A stretch of 64,000 nt of DNA, taken from Clostridiales bacterium. GTDB lineage: Bacteria; Bacillota; Clostridia; Oscillospirales; Oscillospiraceae. The position numbers were made by a program, and so were the translations under genes. Every line of letters starts with the position of its first letter. Within the stretch, counting starts at the first letter, position 1. The notes below the pieces were generated by a model. It was not told the DNA's origin. It saw only the letters and a program-made list of their open reading frames with translations, and did no database searches. The DNA lies in the NCBI GenBank assembly GCA_029008095.1, contig JAQXJB010000052.1, forward strand, positions 186,001 through 250,000, in the 5' to 3' direction. Shown piece by piece: positions 34,574-43,096 of the stretch.

Positions 34574-35173
34574 TTAGTTTTCCTCCTTAAGATAGTGAAG
34601 CCTTCCGGCGGTCTTGCATTTCTCGGCGGTTATGATGGCGATGACCTCATCGCAGGCCGTTTCCACGCGGTCATTGATGATAATATAATCGTACATCTCC
34701 GCTTTTTTGCATTCTATCTTCGCCTGGGCAAGGCGCTTCAGAATTTTTTCCTCGCTGTCGGTGCCGCGCAGACGAAGTCGCTCCTCCAGGATAGCGAAGC
34801 TGCCCGGGAAGAGGAAGATGCTGATTGCATCGGGGCGTTTTGCCATTATCTGCTCGGCCCCCTTAGTCTCGATATCGAGGATAACATCATACCCCGCTTC
34901 GAGCTTTTGGTCAACCGGTTTTGCGGGAGTTCCGTAATAATTTCCTACAAATTCGGCGTATTCCAGCAGCTGCCCCTCGTCAATAAGCTTCTCAAACTCT
35001 TCCTTCTTCATAAAGTGGTAATCCACGCCGTCCCGCTCTCCCCTTCTCGGCTCTCTGGTGGTGGCCGAAATGGAGAAATAAACGTTATTGAGCTGCTTGA
35101 GCAGCCGGGTAATGACCGTGCTTTTACCGGCTCCTGACGGGCCGGATATTACGAAAAGCTTTCCTTTATTCAT
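34574..35173 (-). CDS. gmk: Guanylate kinase
   Basis: GMP to GDP phosphorylation. 199 residues from ATG 35173 (GGAGG nine bases upstream), overlapping the remA end by eight bases. P-loop [13 protein letters not shown] (about 9-21), [21 protein letters not shown]-binding region (about 38-55), and DIETKGAEQ (about 100). Confidence 0.96.
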   Translation of the reverse strand: MNKGKLFVISGPSGAGKSTVITRLLKQLNNVYFSISATTREPRRGERDGVDYHFMKKEEFEKLIDEGQLLEYAEFVGNYYGTPAKPVDQKLEAGYDVILDIETKGAEQIMAKRPDAISIFLFPGSFAILEERLRLRGTDSEEKILKRLAQAKIECKKAEMYDYIIINDRVETACDEVIAIITAEKCKTAGRLHYLKEEN

Positions 35174-35444
35174 CGTCTTCTGCCTCCGCATCGCTGAATG
35201 TCTTTCCGTCCTCTTCCGCAAATCTCCCGGCCACGGTATCCGGCTGGATAGCAGAAAGGATTATGTGGCCGCTGTCGGCGATTATCACTGATTGAGTGCG
35301 GCGGCCGTAGGTCGCGTCTATAAGGCGGCCGGTCTCCTTGCCCTCCTGTATCATGCGCTTGATAGGTGCTGAATCCGGGCTTATGATAGCCACGATGCGT
35401 CCGGCCGAGACCATATTTCCAAAGCCAATATTAATAAGCTTCAT
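35166..35444 (-). CDS. remA: RemA family DNA-binding regulator (DUF370)
   Basis: Small octameric DNA-binding protein; in Bacillus subtilis RemA activates biofilm matrix and osmoprotection genes. 92 residues. Diagnostic: [28 protein letters not shown] (4-31) and [21 protein letters not shown] (about 46-66), with the arginines used for DNA contact. The tail after residue 78 is acidic. Lies between yicC and gmk as in many Firmicutes. Confidence 0.94.
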   Translation of the reverse strand: MKLINIGFGNMVSAGRIVAIISPDSAPIKRMIQEGKETGRLIDATYGRRTQSVIIADSGHIILSAIQPDTVAGRFAEEDGKTFSDAEAEDDE

Positions 35445-35456
35445 CGTAAAGCCACC

Positions 35457-36335
35457 TTACTCTATGTTCTGTATCTGCTCTCTGATCTTCTCTATCTCGG
35501 ACTTGATGTCTACCACCATGCGGGTTATCTCCACGTCATTGCATTTAGAGCCTGTGGTATTGGCCTCGCGGTTGAGCTCCTGAGTGAGAAAATCAAGCTT
35601 ACGGCCGATGGCTTCGTCCCTGGAGAGCATGTCCCTCATCTGTGCGATATGGCTCTTCAGTCGGACAAGCTCCTCGTCCACGGCTACCTTATCGGCAAAT
35701 ATGGCGGCCTCAGTGACGATGCGGGCCTTATCAATATCAGCGGCAGCAAGCACCTCGGACATCTTCTGCTCAAGCCTTGTCCGGTACTCCACGACTGTCT
35801 GGGGAGAACGCTCCTCCACCTTCGCCGCCAGAGTCTCGATATTGTCAAGCTTTGCGAGAATATCATTGCGGAGCTTCTCACCCTCCACCCGGCGCATGGC
35901 GTTGAAATTTTCCAGAGCCGCGGCGGTAACAGCCTCGAGGTCGGCGGTGAAAGCGTCCGCGTCAGTTTCCTTCTTTTCAACTGTGAAAATATCCGGCATA
36001 CGGCCAAGCGCTACCACACTCAGGTCATTTTTCAGGCCGTACTTCTCGCTCATCTGCCGGTAAGCGGCGATATACGCCTCGGCGAGAGGTTCATTAAGAC
36101 TAACGGCAACATCATCGGCCTTGGAGCTGTCCACGCTGACGAAAACATCCACCTTTCCCCGGGAAACATATTTCTGCACCAGGGACTTTATTTTTTCCTC
36201 AGCGAATATATACATTCTGGGCATACGAACGGAGCAGTCAAGGAAGCGGTTATTCACGCTTTTCAGCTCTACGGTAAGGCTGATATCGCCGCTGGCGCCG
36301 GTGGCGCTGCCGTAGCCCGTCATACTTTTTATCAT
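35457..36335 (-). CDS. yicC: YicC family endoribonuclease
   Basis: 292-residue soluble helical protein. N-terminus MIKSMTGYGSA and the VELKSVNNRFLDCSVRMP block (about 23-40), plus the C-terminal GRKLDFLTQELNREANTTGSK block (about 250-270), are the YicC family signatures. Escherichia coli YicC is an RNase that acts on small RNA; the Bacillus homologue YloC sits in the same place upstream of remA and gmk. ATG 36335 is preferred to an upstream TTG. Confidence 0.92.
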   Translation of the reverse strand: MIKSMTGYGSATGASGDISLTVELKSVNNRFLDCSVRMPRMYIFAEEKIKSLVQKYVSRGKVDVFVSVDSSKADDVAVSLNEPLAEAYIAAYRQMSEKYGLKNDLSVVALGRMPDIFTVEKKETDADAFTADLEAVTAAALENFNAMRRVEGEKLRNDILAKLDNIETLAAKVEERSPQTVVEYRTRLEQKMSEVLAAADIDKARIVTEAAIFADKVAVDEELVRLKSHIAQMRDMLSRDEAIGRKLDFLTQELNREANTTGSKCNDVEITRMVVDIKSEIEKIREQIQNIE

Positions 36336-36357
36336 AGTCAAAATCAGTCCTGTTCAA

Positions 36358-36870
36358 TCATTTCAATTTTTTATGGATGCGCTGCATATAAAAGGCAATA
36401 AGCTTGGAAAGACCCAGGTCATATATGACGAAGACCGCGTTCAAGCCCAGCCAGAGAAGGACGATAGCTATATCCGGCAGGACTATGCCCGTAACGAATC
36501 CGTAACGCAGAGCCGCCCAACAGATAATGCAGGCAAAGTTAAAGACCACAAGCTTCACTATCCATTCCAGTACACGGCTGGTAGCGCGCTCCGCAGCGCT
36601 CTTCATAAGGGGATAATAGCCGAAAAACACTATATAGAGCATTGCCAGAAGCTTCTGCGGCAGGATAATTATGCTCAGAACGCAAACGGCCACATAGCAT
36701 ATTATAGCCCTCGCCGCGCCGCATTCAATGAGCACGGCGGTATTGATGATGCCCGCCAGCGCGGCCATAGCCAGCTTCCAGCTTGGCATGACAGCACCCA
36801 GATACAGGAGTACAAGCTGCAGCGCCGCGAGCATTGCCGCAACTGTAAGTTTTTTTGTTCCGCTACTCAT
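36358..36870 (-). CDS. Small integral membrane protein, unknown
   Basis: 170 residues with about five hydrophobic segments (roughly 10-27, 33-50, 55-75, 105-124, 130-152) and a basic C-terminus (HKKLK). The pattern is reminiscent of small substrate-binding membrane proteins, but no family is recognised. It starts one base after the J-domain protein stop and is followed 22 bases later by yicC, so it belongs to the cdaA array. Confidence 0.6.
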   Translation of the reverse strand: MSSGTKKLTVAAMLAALQLVLLYLGAVMPSWKLAMAALAGIINTAVLIECGAARAIICYVAVCVLSIIILPQKLLAMLYIVFFGYYPLMKSAAERATSRVLEWIVKLVVFNFACIICWAALRYGFVTGIVLPDIAIVLLWLGLNAVFVIYDLGLSKLIAFYMQRIHKKLK

Positions 36871-36871
36871 A

Positions 36872-37510
36872 TCAGCAGCAGGGTATCAGGTCTCCGCCCA
36901 TACATTCGCAGCAGCAGTCGGCCGCGCAGAGAGTTGTGCAGCAGTCACAGCTATCCATTGAAGAGCGGGAATAATTGGTAGGCTTATAATAATTGCCTCC
37001 GCTGTTCATATATCGCAGAGCGCTGGCATATTCGGCATTATTGGGATTCATGCTGACGGCGGTCTGATAGTATCTCCTGGCCTCGTCCAGCCAGCCCTTG
37101 CGGTAACAGATGCTGCCCATGAGGAAGTTCCACTCCGCGTCGTGAGGCACACCGGGATTATTGAGAAGCTGCTCGGCGTAGCCAAGATTTCCGCTGTTTA
37201 TGGCATTTCTGACCTGATTATTCACGCTGCCGTTATTTCCGGAATTGCTGCCGCTGTAGGCGCGGCTGTAATTGTTCGCGCCCGAATAGGAATCAGTATT
37301 CCCGGTATAGCTTCCGTCCTGACTTCTCGCCTTAGTGATCATGTCATAGGCTTCGTTGACTTCCTTCATTTTCTCCTGGGCAAGATCTGCCAGGGGATTA
37401 TCGTGGTAATTGTCCGGGTGATATTTTCTCGCCAGATCGCGATAGGCTTTCTTAACTTCCTCATCACTGGCATTGGGAGACACGCCGAGTACGCTATACG
37501 GATCGTTCAT
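36872..37510 (-). CDS. J-domain/TPR protein with cysteine-rich C-terminus
   Basis: 212 residues. A J domain occupies 1-65 with the Hsp70-activating HPD at 31-33 ([12 protein letters not shown]). A Ser/Gly/Asn/Tyr linker (about 66-95) leads to a TPR-like helical part (about 98-170, with [30 protein letters not shown]). The last 28 residues contain ten cysteines (SCDCC, LC, DCCCEC, PCC), suggesting metal binding. It likely recruits DnaK to a particular client. The ATG overlaps the upstream DUF5685-like stop by four bases, so the two proteins are probably made together. Confidence 0.8.
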   Translation of the reverse strand: MNDPYSVLGVSPNASDEEVKKAYRDLARKYHPDNYHDNPLADLAQEKMKEVNEAYDMITKARSQDGSYTGNTDSYSGANNYSRAYSGSNSGNNGSVNNQVRNAINSGNLGYAEQLLNNPGVPHDAEWNFLMGSICYRKGWLDEARRYYQTAVSMNPNNAEYASALRYMNSGGNYYKPTNYSRSSMDSCDCCTTLCAADCCCECMGGDLIPCC

Positions 37511-38406
37511 TCTTTACTCCTTGATCTATGCATTGTATTCGTGTACTTGAGCTCTCCTCCTCTGCCCTGAAAAACCATTTCCCGGACGTTTTCAAGGCCG
37601 AGGTAGATGATATTGGACAGTATCTGGTCGTACACGTTTTTATTCTTCAATTCATACGCGGAGGATATAAGCCCCTCCGAGTGGCGGAGCGTGCTTTCAA
37701 TCATTTTGCGCTGCTCCTCAGTGAGGCTCGCGCCTCCCGTCTCAAAACGGTAAATAAGCGGATTATAGCTGCCTCTTTTGGCGTCTTCGGAATAATCATC
37801 CACAGTGTCAAGGATGTATATCCAGCGGCCAAGATGATATAGAAGCTGGCCAAGCACCCTGCGCTCGCTATCCGCTTCCGCGCCAACAGCAGCCGCCTCG
37901 AGTATTTTGGCAAACTTATCAGCCACGGCGTCAAGGGAGGCGTTTCTGCTCTTTTCAAGCTCTGCAAGCTCATGGAGCATAGCGCGCGCGGTTTCCGCAA
38001 ATTCCGGCTGGGCGGCAGCCGCTTTTTTATACCTGCTCTTCAGCAGAGCCGCCCCGGGCAGGCTGACGAGTTTTTCCTTGAAGCCTCCATCCTGAGCAGA
38101 GTCCTTCAGCTTCCAATATGTGAGGATAACGCTGCAGTCCGCCGCGGTTTCAAAAGCTTTACCCGAACTGAGATACTGCTTTTTCCGACAGGGTGAGGCC
38201 GGACATCTTCCCCGGCATACCTGAGGCTCGCAGTCCCGCTCAGTGAGCAGCATGGCGAGAAAGGTAAGGTCATAATTTACGATATACCGGGCAATGCCGC
38301 CGTACTTTTCCTTAAGCGACCAGCAAAGGCCGCAATAGGCAGCGCGGAACATCTCGTATTCCTTTACCTTCAGTTCCGGCTTATATGGTCTTACATATCC
38401 AAACAT
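37507..38406 (-). CDS. DUF5685-like cysteine- and aspartate-motif protein
   Basis: 299-residue soluble, mostly helical protein that I place in the DUF5685 family with moderate certainty. N-terminal cysteines at 25, 28, 59, 64, 68 and 73 (CGLC; C-x4-C-x3-C-x4-C) look like a metal site. Near 200-216 the motif D-x2-DD-x3-D-x3-G-x2-NP resembles the aspartate-rich helices of isoprenoid-synthase-like folds. No function is known. It overlaps the RseC-like gene by 16 bases and the J-domain gene by four. Confidence 0.65.
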   Translation of the reverse strand: MFGYVRPYKPELKVKEYEMFRAAYCGLCWSLKEKYGGIARYIVNYDLTFLAMLLTERDCEPQVCRGRCPASPCRKKQYLSSGKAFETAADCSVILTYWKLKDSAQDGGFKEKLVSLPGAALLKSRYKKAAAAQPEFAETARAMLHELAELEKSRNASLDAVADKFAKILEAAAVGAEADSERRVLGQLLYHLGRWIYILDTVDDYSEDAKRGSYNPLIYRFETGGASLTEEQRKMIESTLRHSEGLISSAYELKNKNVYDQILSNIIYLGLENVREMVFQGRGGELKYTNTMHRSRSKE

Positions 38407-38822
38407 ATATCTTCCATCACGGAGACGATCGTGTACTCCATAGGCTTATCCTTGCGGACATATCGGTTTATGACGTACACGCAGGCAGCGCCCAGCATAA
38501 AGGCAGCCACACTTATAACTATTCTTGCCGCTTCCGGCAGCTTTAAAAGCGCGCTTATCACATATGCGGAAAAAAAGAACAGTATCGGCACGAAATATAC
38601 CAGCATCGCCGCGCCGAGAACTCCACTTGTGGCGCTCTCTATCACAACTCTGTCTCCGGGCTTGGCCCGGACAAGATTAACGGCACGGACGGAAATTATA
38701 TTTTTCTCAGAACAGCTACCGCCGCAGGATGCGCAGCTTTTTCCGCAGGCGGAAATGCGCTCTACATGTACCTCGGCGCAGCCGTCGCCAAGGATTCTTT
38801 TAACAATGGCGCTTTGTGTCAC
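38391..38822 (-). CDS. RseC/SoxR-reducing-system family membrane protein
   Basis: 143 residues with RseC (MucC) family layout: a short N-terminal beta domain, the cysteine cluster C-x3-C-x2-C-x3-C (about residues 25-36, ACGKSCASCGGSC), and two membrane helices (about 68-92 and 98-120) joined by a short loop. Family members are linked to electron transfer (Rnf/Rsx) or sigma-E control. GTG start 38822 has AGGAG eight bases upstream. It follows cdaR by 11 bases and overlaps the next gene. Confidence 0.75.
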   Translation of the reverse strand: MTQSAIVKRILGDGCAEVHVERISACGKSCASCGGSCSEKNIISVRAVNLVRAKPGDRVVIESATSGVLGAAMLVYFVPILFFFSAYVISALLKLPEAARIVISVAAFMLGAACVYVINRYVRKDKPMEYTIVSVMEDICLDM

Positions 38823-38833
38823 TTTCCACGCTC

Positions 38834-40105
38834 CTATCCTTCCTCATGGGCATCAGGCTCGCCCTCTTCCAGCGAAACAACTACCTTATAGTCGCCCACT
38901 CCTCCGGCTTCGCTGTAGCCGTCAACTATTATCTTCGCGTCAACGGCATAACGGCCAACGGCAGAGCCGAGGTCGGCCAGGTCGGCAACAATGCGGACAT
39001 TATAAGCGTTCACAAGGTCGATTATTTCCTGAGGACCGCGGATCATTACCTCGAGATACTGCGTTACAGGCGTTGCGGTGTAGCCCTCGGATACGTTATC
39101 AAACTCAATATTGGAAACTATCATACGCTTGGTGGCAAGATTCTTAACGGACACCTTGACTTCTGCCTCAGTGACGCCGGAAAGATTATTGAGTTCATTG
39201 GACAAAGGAATGGCAAAGGTGGTGGTGCTGGAAACGGCAAACTTTGAAAGGTCGATGCTGCCGATGGATATTTTATTCAAAGAGGACAATATTCCCGCAT
39301 CGCCCGAGAGGGCTATCGTGGGCGGACTTATCTCCACTACGGCGTCACTGCTCTTGGCTCCGCCGCCGGGAATGATATCCACAGCCAGAACAACTTCCTT
39401 ATACATTACAACAGGGATTGTGACTTCCACCTGCTCCTTGTCCACTTCTATCTCGTCGGAAACCACTTCGTTGCCGTCAGCGTCCACGAGCTTATAGTCC
39501 ACGCTGTTGGTAACGGTTCTGGTAAGGTTCTCCCGCTCCACCTTTACAAAGGCATGGTCGACCCGGGATATAACTTCCTCAGGTCCGCTTATCTCCAGAT
39601 ACTCGGGATTATACTCCGCTGGCTCAGCCATATAGCCCTCGGCAACGGTGACGTTGATCTCGCCCCGGATATCGACCCTGCTCGTACTCATTCGGTCGAT
39701 ATTGACGGTAACATAAGTGGGGCTCTTATCGATATAAACATCCTTTTCATCCACGCCGTTGGTGAAGCTCACATCATACACTCTCTCCACAACGCCGGTA
39801 TTCTTGACGTCGGTAAGATCTACCGTGGCAACGATATCGCTCTTCTTTATGGAACTTATAACGTTGCGCTTGCCGTAGAGCTTCAGAGTAACGGTCTGAT
39901 CCGCCTTATCGGTTACGATAAGCTTTCTGTCTGCAAGTATATCCTCCTCGCCAATGTAGGTGATTGGAATACCTGAGATCGTGTTTTCTATATCCACGTT
40001 TTCAACGTTGGTTACATAGAGCCAAAGCAGAATTGATATGAGGCATGATACGGCGATAAGGAACCATTTATTTGATGTGATTTTATTTATTGTTTTCCTT
40101 GTCAT
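38834..40105 (-). CDS. cdaR: CdaA regulatory protein CdaR (YbbR domains)
   Basis: 423 residues: one N-terminal membrane helix (about 13-30, WFLIAVSCLISILLWLYV) and four extracytoplasmic YbbR-type repeats of about 85-95 residues. In Firmicutes CdaR binds the cyclase CdaA and modulates c-di-AMP synthesis. Overlaps cdaA by 23 bases. The usual third member, glmM, is missing here and is replaced by the cysteine-rich genes. Confidence 0.92.
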   Translation of the reverse strand: MTRKTINKITSNKWFLIAVSCLISILLWLYVTNVENVDIENTISGIPITYIGEEDILADRKLIVTDKADQTVTLKLYGKRNVISSIKKSDIVATVDLTDVKNTGVVERVYDVSFTNGVDEKDVYIDKSPTYVTVNIDRMSTSRVDIRGEINVTVAEGYMAEPAEYNPEYLEISGPEEVISRVDHAFVKVERENLTRTVTNSVDYKLVDADGNEVVSDEIEVDKEQVEVTIPVVMYKEVVLAVDIIPGGGAKSSDAVVEISPPTIALSGDAGILSSLNKISIGSIDLSKFAVSSTTTFAIPLSNELNNLSGVTEAEVKVSVKNLATKRMIVSNIEFDNVSEGYTATPVTQYLEVMIRGPQEIIDLVNAYNVRIVADLADLGSAVGRYAVDAKIIVDGYSEAGGVGDYKVVVSLEEGEPDAHEEG

Positions 40106-40961
40106 TTTTCTTCCCCTTGATTTTCTGCGCTATTTTGAGCCTGCTGCTTCTGCTGCCGGAGTTTTCGCCATCCTCCGGCATAAGCTCGTTTCTGAGTATC
40201 TTTTCAAAGGTGTCGTGAGCCAGATGGCGCTTGAGCATACCGTCAACGGCTACGGAGATGGAGCCCGTTTCTTCGGAGACCACTACAACCACCGCGTCGG
40301 AGACCTCGCTCATGCCGATGCCCGCTCTGTGGCGTGTACCCAACTCCTTGCTGATATTTGGATTGGAGGAATTGGGCAGGATGCAGCCGGCTGCGGCTAT
40401 CCTGCCGTCCCGGACGATAACAGCACCGTCATGGAGCGGAGTATTTGGGAAGAAAATATTCTTAAGCAGCTCCGCGTTCAGGTCGGCGTTCACTGTCGTT
40501 CCTGTCTTTATAGTATCATCCAGCTTGATATCCCTCTCAAAGATTATGAGAGCGCCGGTGCGGGAACGGGACATATCCTCGCAGGCGGAAATGGTCTGAT
40601 TGATGGCAACATCCATTTCCTTAGAAACGACCGACTTACCGAAAAGATTTGCAAACGTGCTGCTGCCAACACGCTCCAGAAGCTTTCGCAGTTCCGGCTG
40701 GAAGAGGACGACCAGCACCAGCACGCCGAACTCCATCGTTTTTCCCAGAAGAAAATTGACCACATAGAGGTCCAGAACGGTGGAAAGGCCCATTGCTACT
40801 ATCAGGATGATGATGCCCTGCATTACTCTTATGGAGCCGCTCTTCATAATAAACCGGATGCCCTTATATATCAGGAAAGCCATTACTGCGATATCCAATA
40901 TGTCGGTCACGCGAATATTTCTCAGATAGTTACTCCAGATAAGATCAAATATACCGCCCAT
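40083..40961 (-). CDS. cdaA: Diadenylate cyclase CdaA
   Basis: Makes cyclic di-AMP from two ATP, controlling potassium and osmolyte uptake and wall homeostasis. 292 residues from ATG 40961 (GGAGG eight bases upstream): three membrane helices (about 1-75), then the DAC domain with LHDGAVIV (DGA motif, about 165-172) and GTRHRAGIG (RHR motif, about 196-204). A basic C-terminal tail follows. First gene of the long minus-strand array, with its own promoter. Confidence 0.96.
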   Translation of the reverse strand: MGGIFDLIWSNYLRNIRVTDILDIAVMAFLIYKGIRFIMKSGSIRVMQGIIILIVAMGLSTVLDLYVVNFLLGKTMEFGVLVLVVLFQPELRKLLERVGSSTFANLFGKSVVSKEMDVAINQTISACEDMSRSRTGALIIFERDIKLDDTIKTGTTVNADLNAELLKNIFFPNTPLHDGAVIVRDGRIAAAGCILPNSSNPNISKELGTRHRAGIGMSEVSDAVVVVVSEETGSISVAVDGMLKRHLAHDTFEKILRNELMPEDGENSGSRSSRLKIAQKIKGKKNDKENNK

Positions 40962-41030
40962 AGCCATCACCTCCGCTCCTGCTGTAATTGCATTAGGAAA
41001 GCTGCAATTCCGTTAATATGTCAACTTATA

Positions 41031-41059
41031 TTATATATTAAATTTTCCCTCTTGACAAC
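41031..41059 (-). promoter_or_regulatory. Promoter of the cdaA-led array
   Basis: Minus strand TTGTCA (41054-41059), 17 bases, TATAAT (41031-41036). Start near 41024, leader of about 60 bases. No other strong promoter was noticed within the 17 kb array, although several gene gaps could hold weak ones. Confidence 0.7.
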
Positions 41060-41236
41060 ACAATTTGAAAATAATTTACATGATTGAAATATTTCCGCCG
41101 CTATGCTGTACGCGTTCAGTTTTTGCTGCCAAAACAGCTCTCAGCGAGGGTATTACATCCGTTTCGGGCCGCTTTGTCGCGTTCGTGTAAAAAATGAAAA
41201 TTTTTATTATTTTGGGCTAATAATATAATGAGGCCA

Positions 41237-41265
41237 TTGTAAAATCGGTTTTTCCGTGATATGAT
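41237..41265 (+). promoter_or_regulatory. Promoter of the small duplicated-protein gene
   Basis: TTGTAA (41237-41242), 17 bases, TATGAT (41260-41265). Start near 41272, leader about 36 bases. The stretch 41066-41236 between the two divergent promoters is AT-rich and shows no gene. Confidence 0.65.
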
Positions 41266-41307
41266 ACGCAGGCTTCTGAAAATAAAATACGTAAGGAGAG
41301 AAAAAAC

Positions 41308-41541
41308 ATGAAGAATTTTGCAAACATTTCCGACAAGAAGGAAGTTCTCGACTCTATCGCGGTTTTGGAGAAAGAGCTGTCCGCAAAGACCGGCAAGGAC
41401 GTTGCAGTCGTAGCATACAGCCCTGTGCAGTATGCTTCCCTGGACAATGACGCAGCTGCCCTTGAGAAGATCAGCGAGTTGGAGAAGGATATAGCCGCAA
41501 AGACCGGCAAGGATGTAGTGCTGGTAGCATTCTCTATCTGA
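41308..41541 (+). CDS. Small protein made of two tandem repeats, unknown
   Basis: 77-residue acidic protein with no membrane segment or signal. Residues 20-38 and 58-76 are alike (LEKELSAKTGKDVAVVAYS and LEKDIAAKTGKDVVLVAFS; 13 of 19 identical), with a period of 38 residues or 114 bases. Each unit would form a helix followed by a strand. Good evidence it is real: TTGTAA/TATGAT promoter, GTAAGGAGAG ribosome site and a strong terminator. No family recognised; it is alone on its transcript. Confidence 0.75.
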   Translation: MKNFANISDKKEVLDSIAVLEKELSAKTGKDVAVVAYSPVQYASLDNDAAALEKISELEKDIAAKTGKDVVLVAFSI

Positions 41542-41557
41542 TTTCAATATAAATCAC

Positions 41558-41590
41558 ATTGAGCCAACGGAGTATTTCCGTTGGCTCAAT
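41558..41590. terminator. Bidirectional terminator between the small gene and livF
   Basis: Perfect 14-bp stem ATTGAGCCAACGGA / TCCGTTGGCTCAAT with a five-base loop, between two convergent stops. T-rich stretch follows on the plus side. Confidence 0.85.
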
Positions 41591-41609
41591 TCTGTTTCTT
41601 ATCCTGCTT

Positions 41610-42314
41610 TTACGCGCCGAGGTATGCTTTCTTAACACGCTCGTCTTCAAGAAGGTCAGCGGCAACGCCGGACATGGCGATAGAGCCGGTCTCAAGAACA
41701 TAAGCGCGGTCTGCGATGGACAAGGCGGCCTTGGCGTTCTGCTCAACGAGGAGAATGGTTATACCGGCCTCGTGCAGCTCCTTAATTATGGAGAATATCT
41801 CGCCGACGAGAATGGGTGAAAGACCCATCGACGGCTCGTCCATAAGCAGCATCTTTGGATTGGTCATAAGAGCGCGTCCCGTGGCCAGCATCTGCTGCTC
41901 ACCGCCGGAGAGAGTACCGGCGAGCTGCTTGGAGCGTTCCTTCAAGCGTGGAAAATGCTCAAAGACCATTTCGATATTCTCATTTATCTTAGCCTTATCC
42001 TTCATAATGAAAGCACCCATATAGAGGTTTTCCATTACGGTCATCTGGCTGAAAACATGACGGCCTTCGGGCACATGGGCAAGGCCAAGATTGATGATAG
42101 TATTTGCCGGGGTCTTCTGCAGATCCTTGCCGTCAAGAGTGACGGTGCCGGAGGTAGCCTTGATAAGACCGGAGATGGTATGGAGCGTGGTGGTCTTTCC
42201 CGCGCCGTTGGCGCCGATGAGGGTGACCAACTCGCCATCGCCTACCTCAAGAGAAACGTTCTTGAGGGCGTGGATAGCGCCGTAATGAACATTCAGGTTC
42301 GATATACTAAGCAT
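41610..42314 (-). CDS. livF: Branched-chain amino acid ABC transporter ATPase LivF
   Basis: 234 residues from ATG 42314 (GGGGGAG upstream). Walker A GANGAGKTTTL (about 37), signature LSGGEQQML (about 136), Walker B LLMDEPSMGLSP (about 156). The GLxxVPEGRHVF segment (about 87) is characteristic of LivF. Last gene of the livJHMGF operon. Confidence 0.94.
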   Translation of the reverse strand: MLSISNLNVHYGAIHALKNVSLEVGDGELVTLIGANGAGKTTTLHTISGLIKATSGTVTLDGKDLQKTPANTIINLGLAHVPEGRHVFSQMTVMENLYMGAFIMKDKAKINENIEMVFEHFPRLKERSKQLAGTLSGGEQQMLATGRALMTNPKMLLMDEPSMGLSPILVGEIFSIIKELHEAGITILLVEQNAKAALSIADRAYVLETGSIAMSGVAADLLEDERVKKAYLGA

Positions 42315-42325
42315 TTCTCTCCCCC

Positions 42326-43096
42326 TCACTTTCCAAGATAGGCCTCGATGACCTCGGGGTTATTGGCTATCTCCTCCGGCAGGCCTCTGGCGATTGTCTG
42401 CCCGAAGCTGATGACCTGGATGCGCTCACATATATTCATAACGAGGCTCATATCGTGCTCAATGAGCAGGATGGCCACGCCGAAACGGTCGCGGATAATA
42501 TTGATGCACTCCAGAAGCTCCGCTGTCTCGGTAGGGTTCATACCCGCGGCGGGCTCATCCAGGAGAAGGACCTTCATATCTGTTGCCAGAGCGCGGGCTA
42601 TCTCCAGCTTTCTCTGCTCGCCATAGGGCAGCGCGGAAGCAAGATAGTTCGCCTTGTTTTCCAGATGGAAAATGGAAAGCAGATTCATCGCCTTTTCGGT
42701 TATCTCCTTCTCGGTCTTCCAATAGGAAGGAGTGCGGAAAAAGGCGGCTCCCATGCGGTACTTTATATCCTTGCCGAAGGCGACCTTGACGTTGTCAATG
42801 ACGCTCATCTGGTGGAAAAGACGGATATTCTGGAAGGTACGGGCGATGCCGGCGGCAACGAACTGATGGGTCTTTTTGCCGTTCATTTTCTCGCCGTCCA
42901 GATATATCTCACCCTCAGTGGGCTGATACACGCCTGTGAGCAGGTTGAAAACCGTTGTCTTGCCGGCTCCGTTGGGGCCGATGAGGCCGACCAACTCGCC
43001 CTCATATATCTCGATATTGAAATCGTACACGGCGCGAAGGCCGCCGAAGGTGATACCAAGTCGCTCAGTTTTGAGCACGGGCTTTCTTTCACTCAT
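42326..43096 (-). CDS. livG: Branched-chain amino acid ABC transporter ATPase LivG
   Basis: 256 residues. Walker A GPNGAGKTTVFNLLTG (about 40), a long helical insert after ARTFQNIRLF (about 85) typical of LivG, Walker B LLLDEPAAGMNP (about 178) and a C-terminal LIEHDMSLVM. Its ATG overlaps the livM end by eight bases; livF begins 11 bases after its stop. Confidence 0.94.
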   Translation of the reverse strand: MSERKPVLKTERLGITFGGLRAVYDFNIEIYEGELVGLIGPNGAGKTTVFNLLTGVYQPTEGEIYLDGEKMNGKKTHQFVAAGIARTFQNIRLFHQMSVIDNVKVAFGKDIKYRMGAAFFRTPSYWKTEKEITEKAMNLLSIFHLENKANYLASALPYGEQRKLEIARALATDMKVLLLDEPAAGMNPTETAELLECINIIRDRFGVAILLIEHDMSLVMNICERIQVISFGQTIARGLPEEIANNPEVIEAYLGK

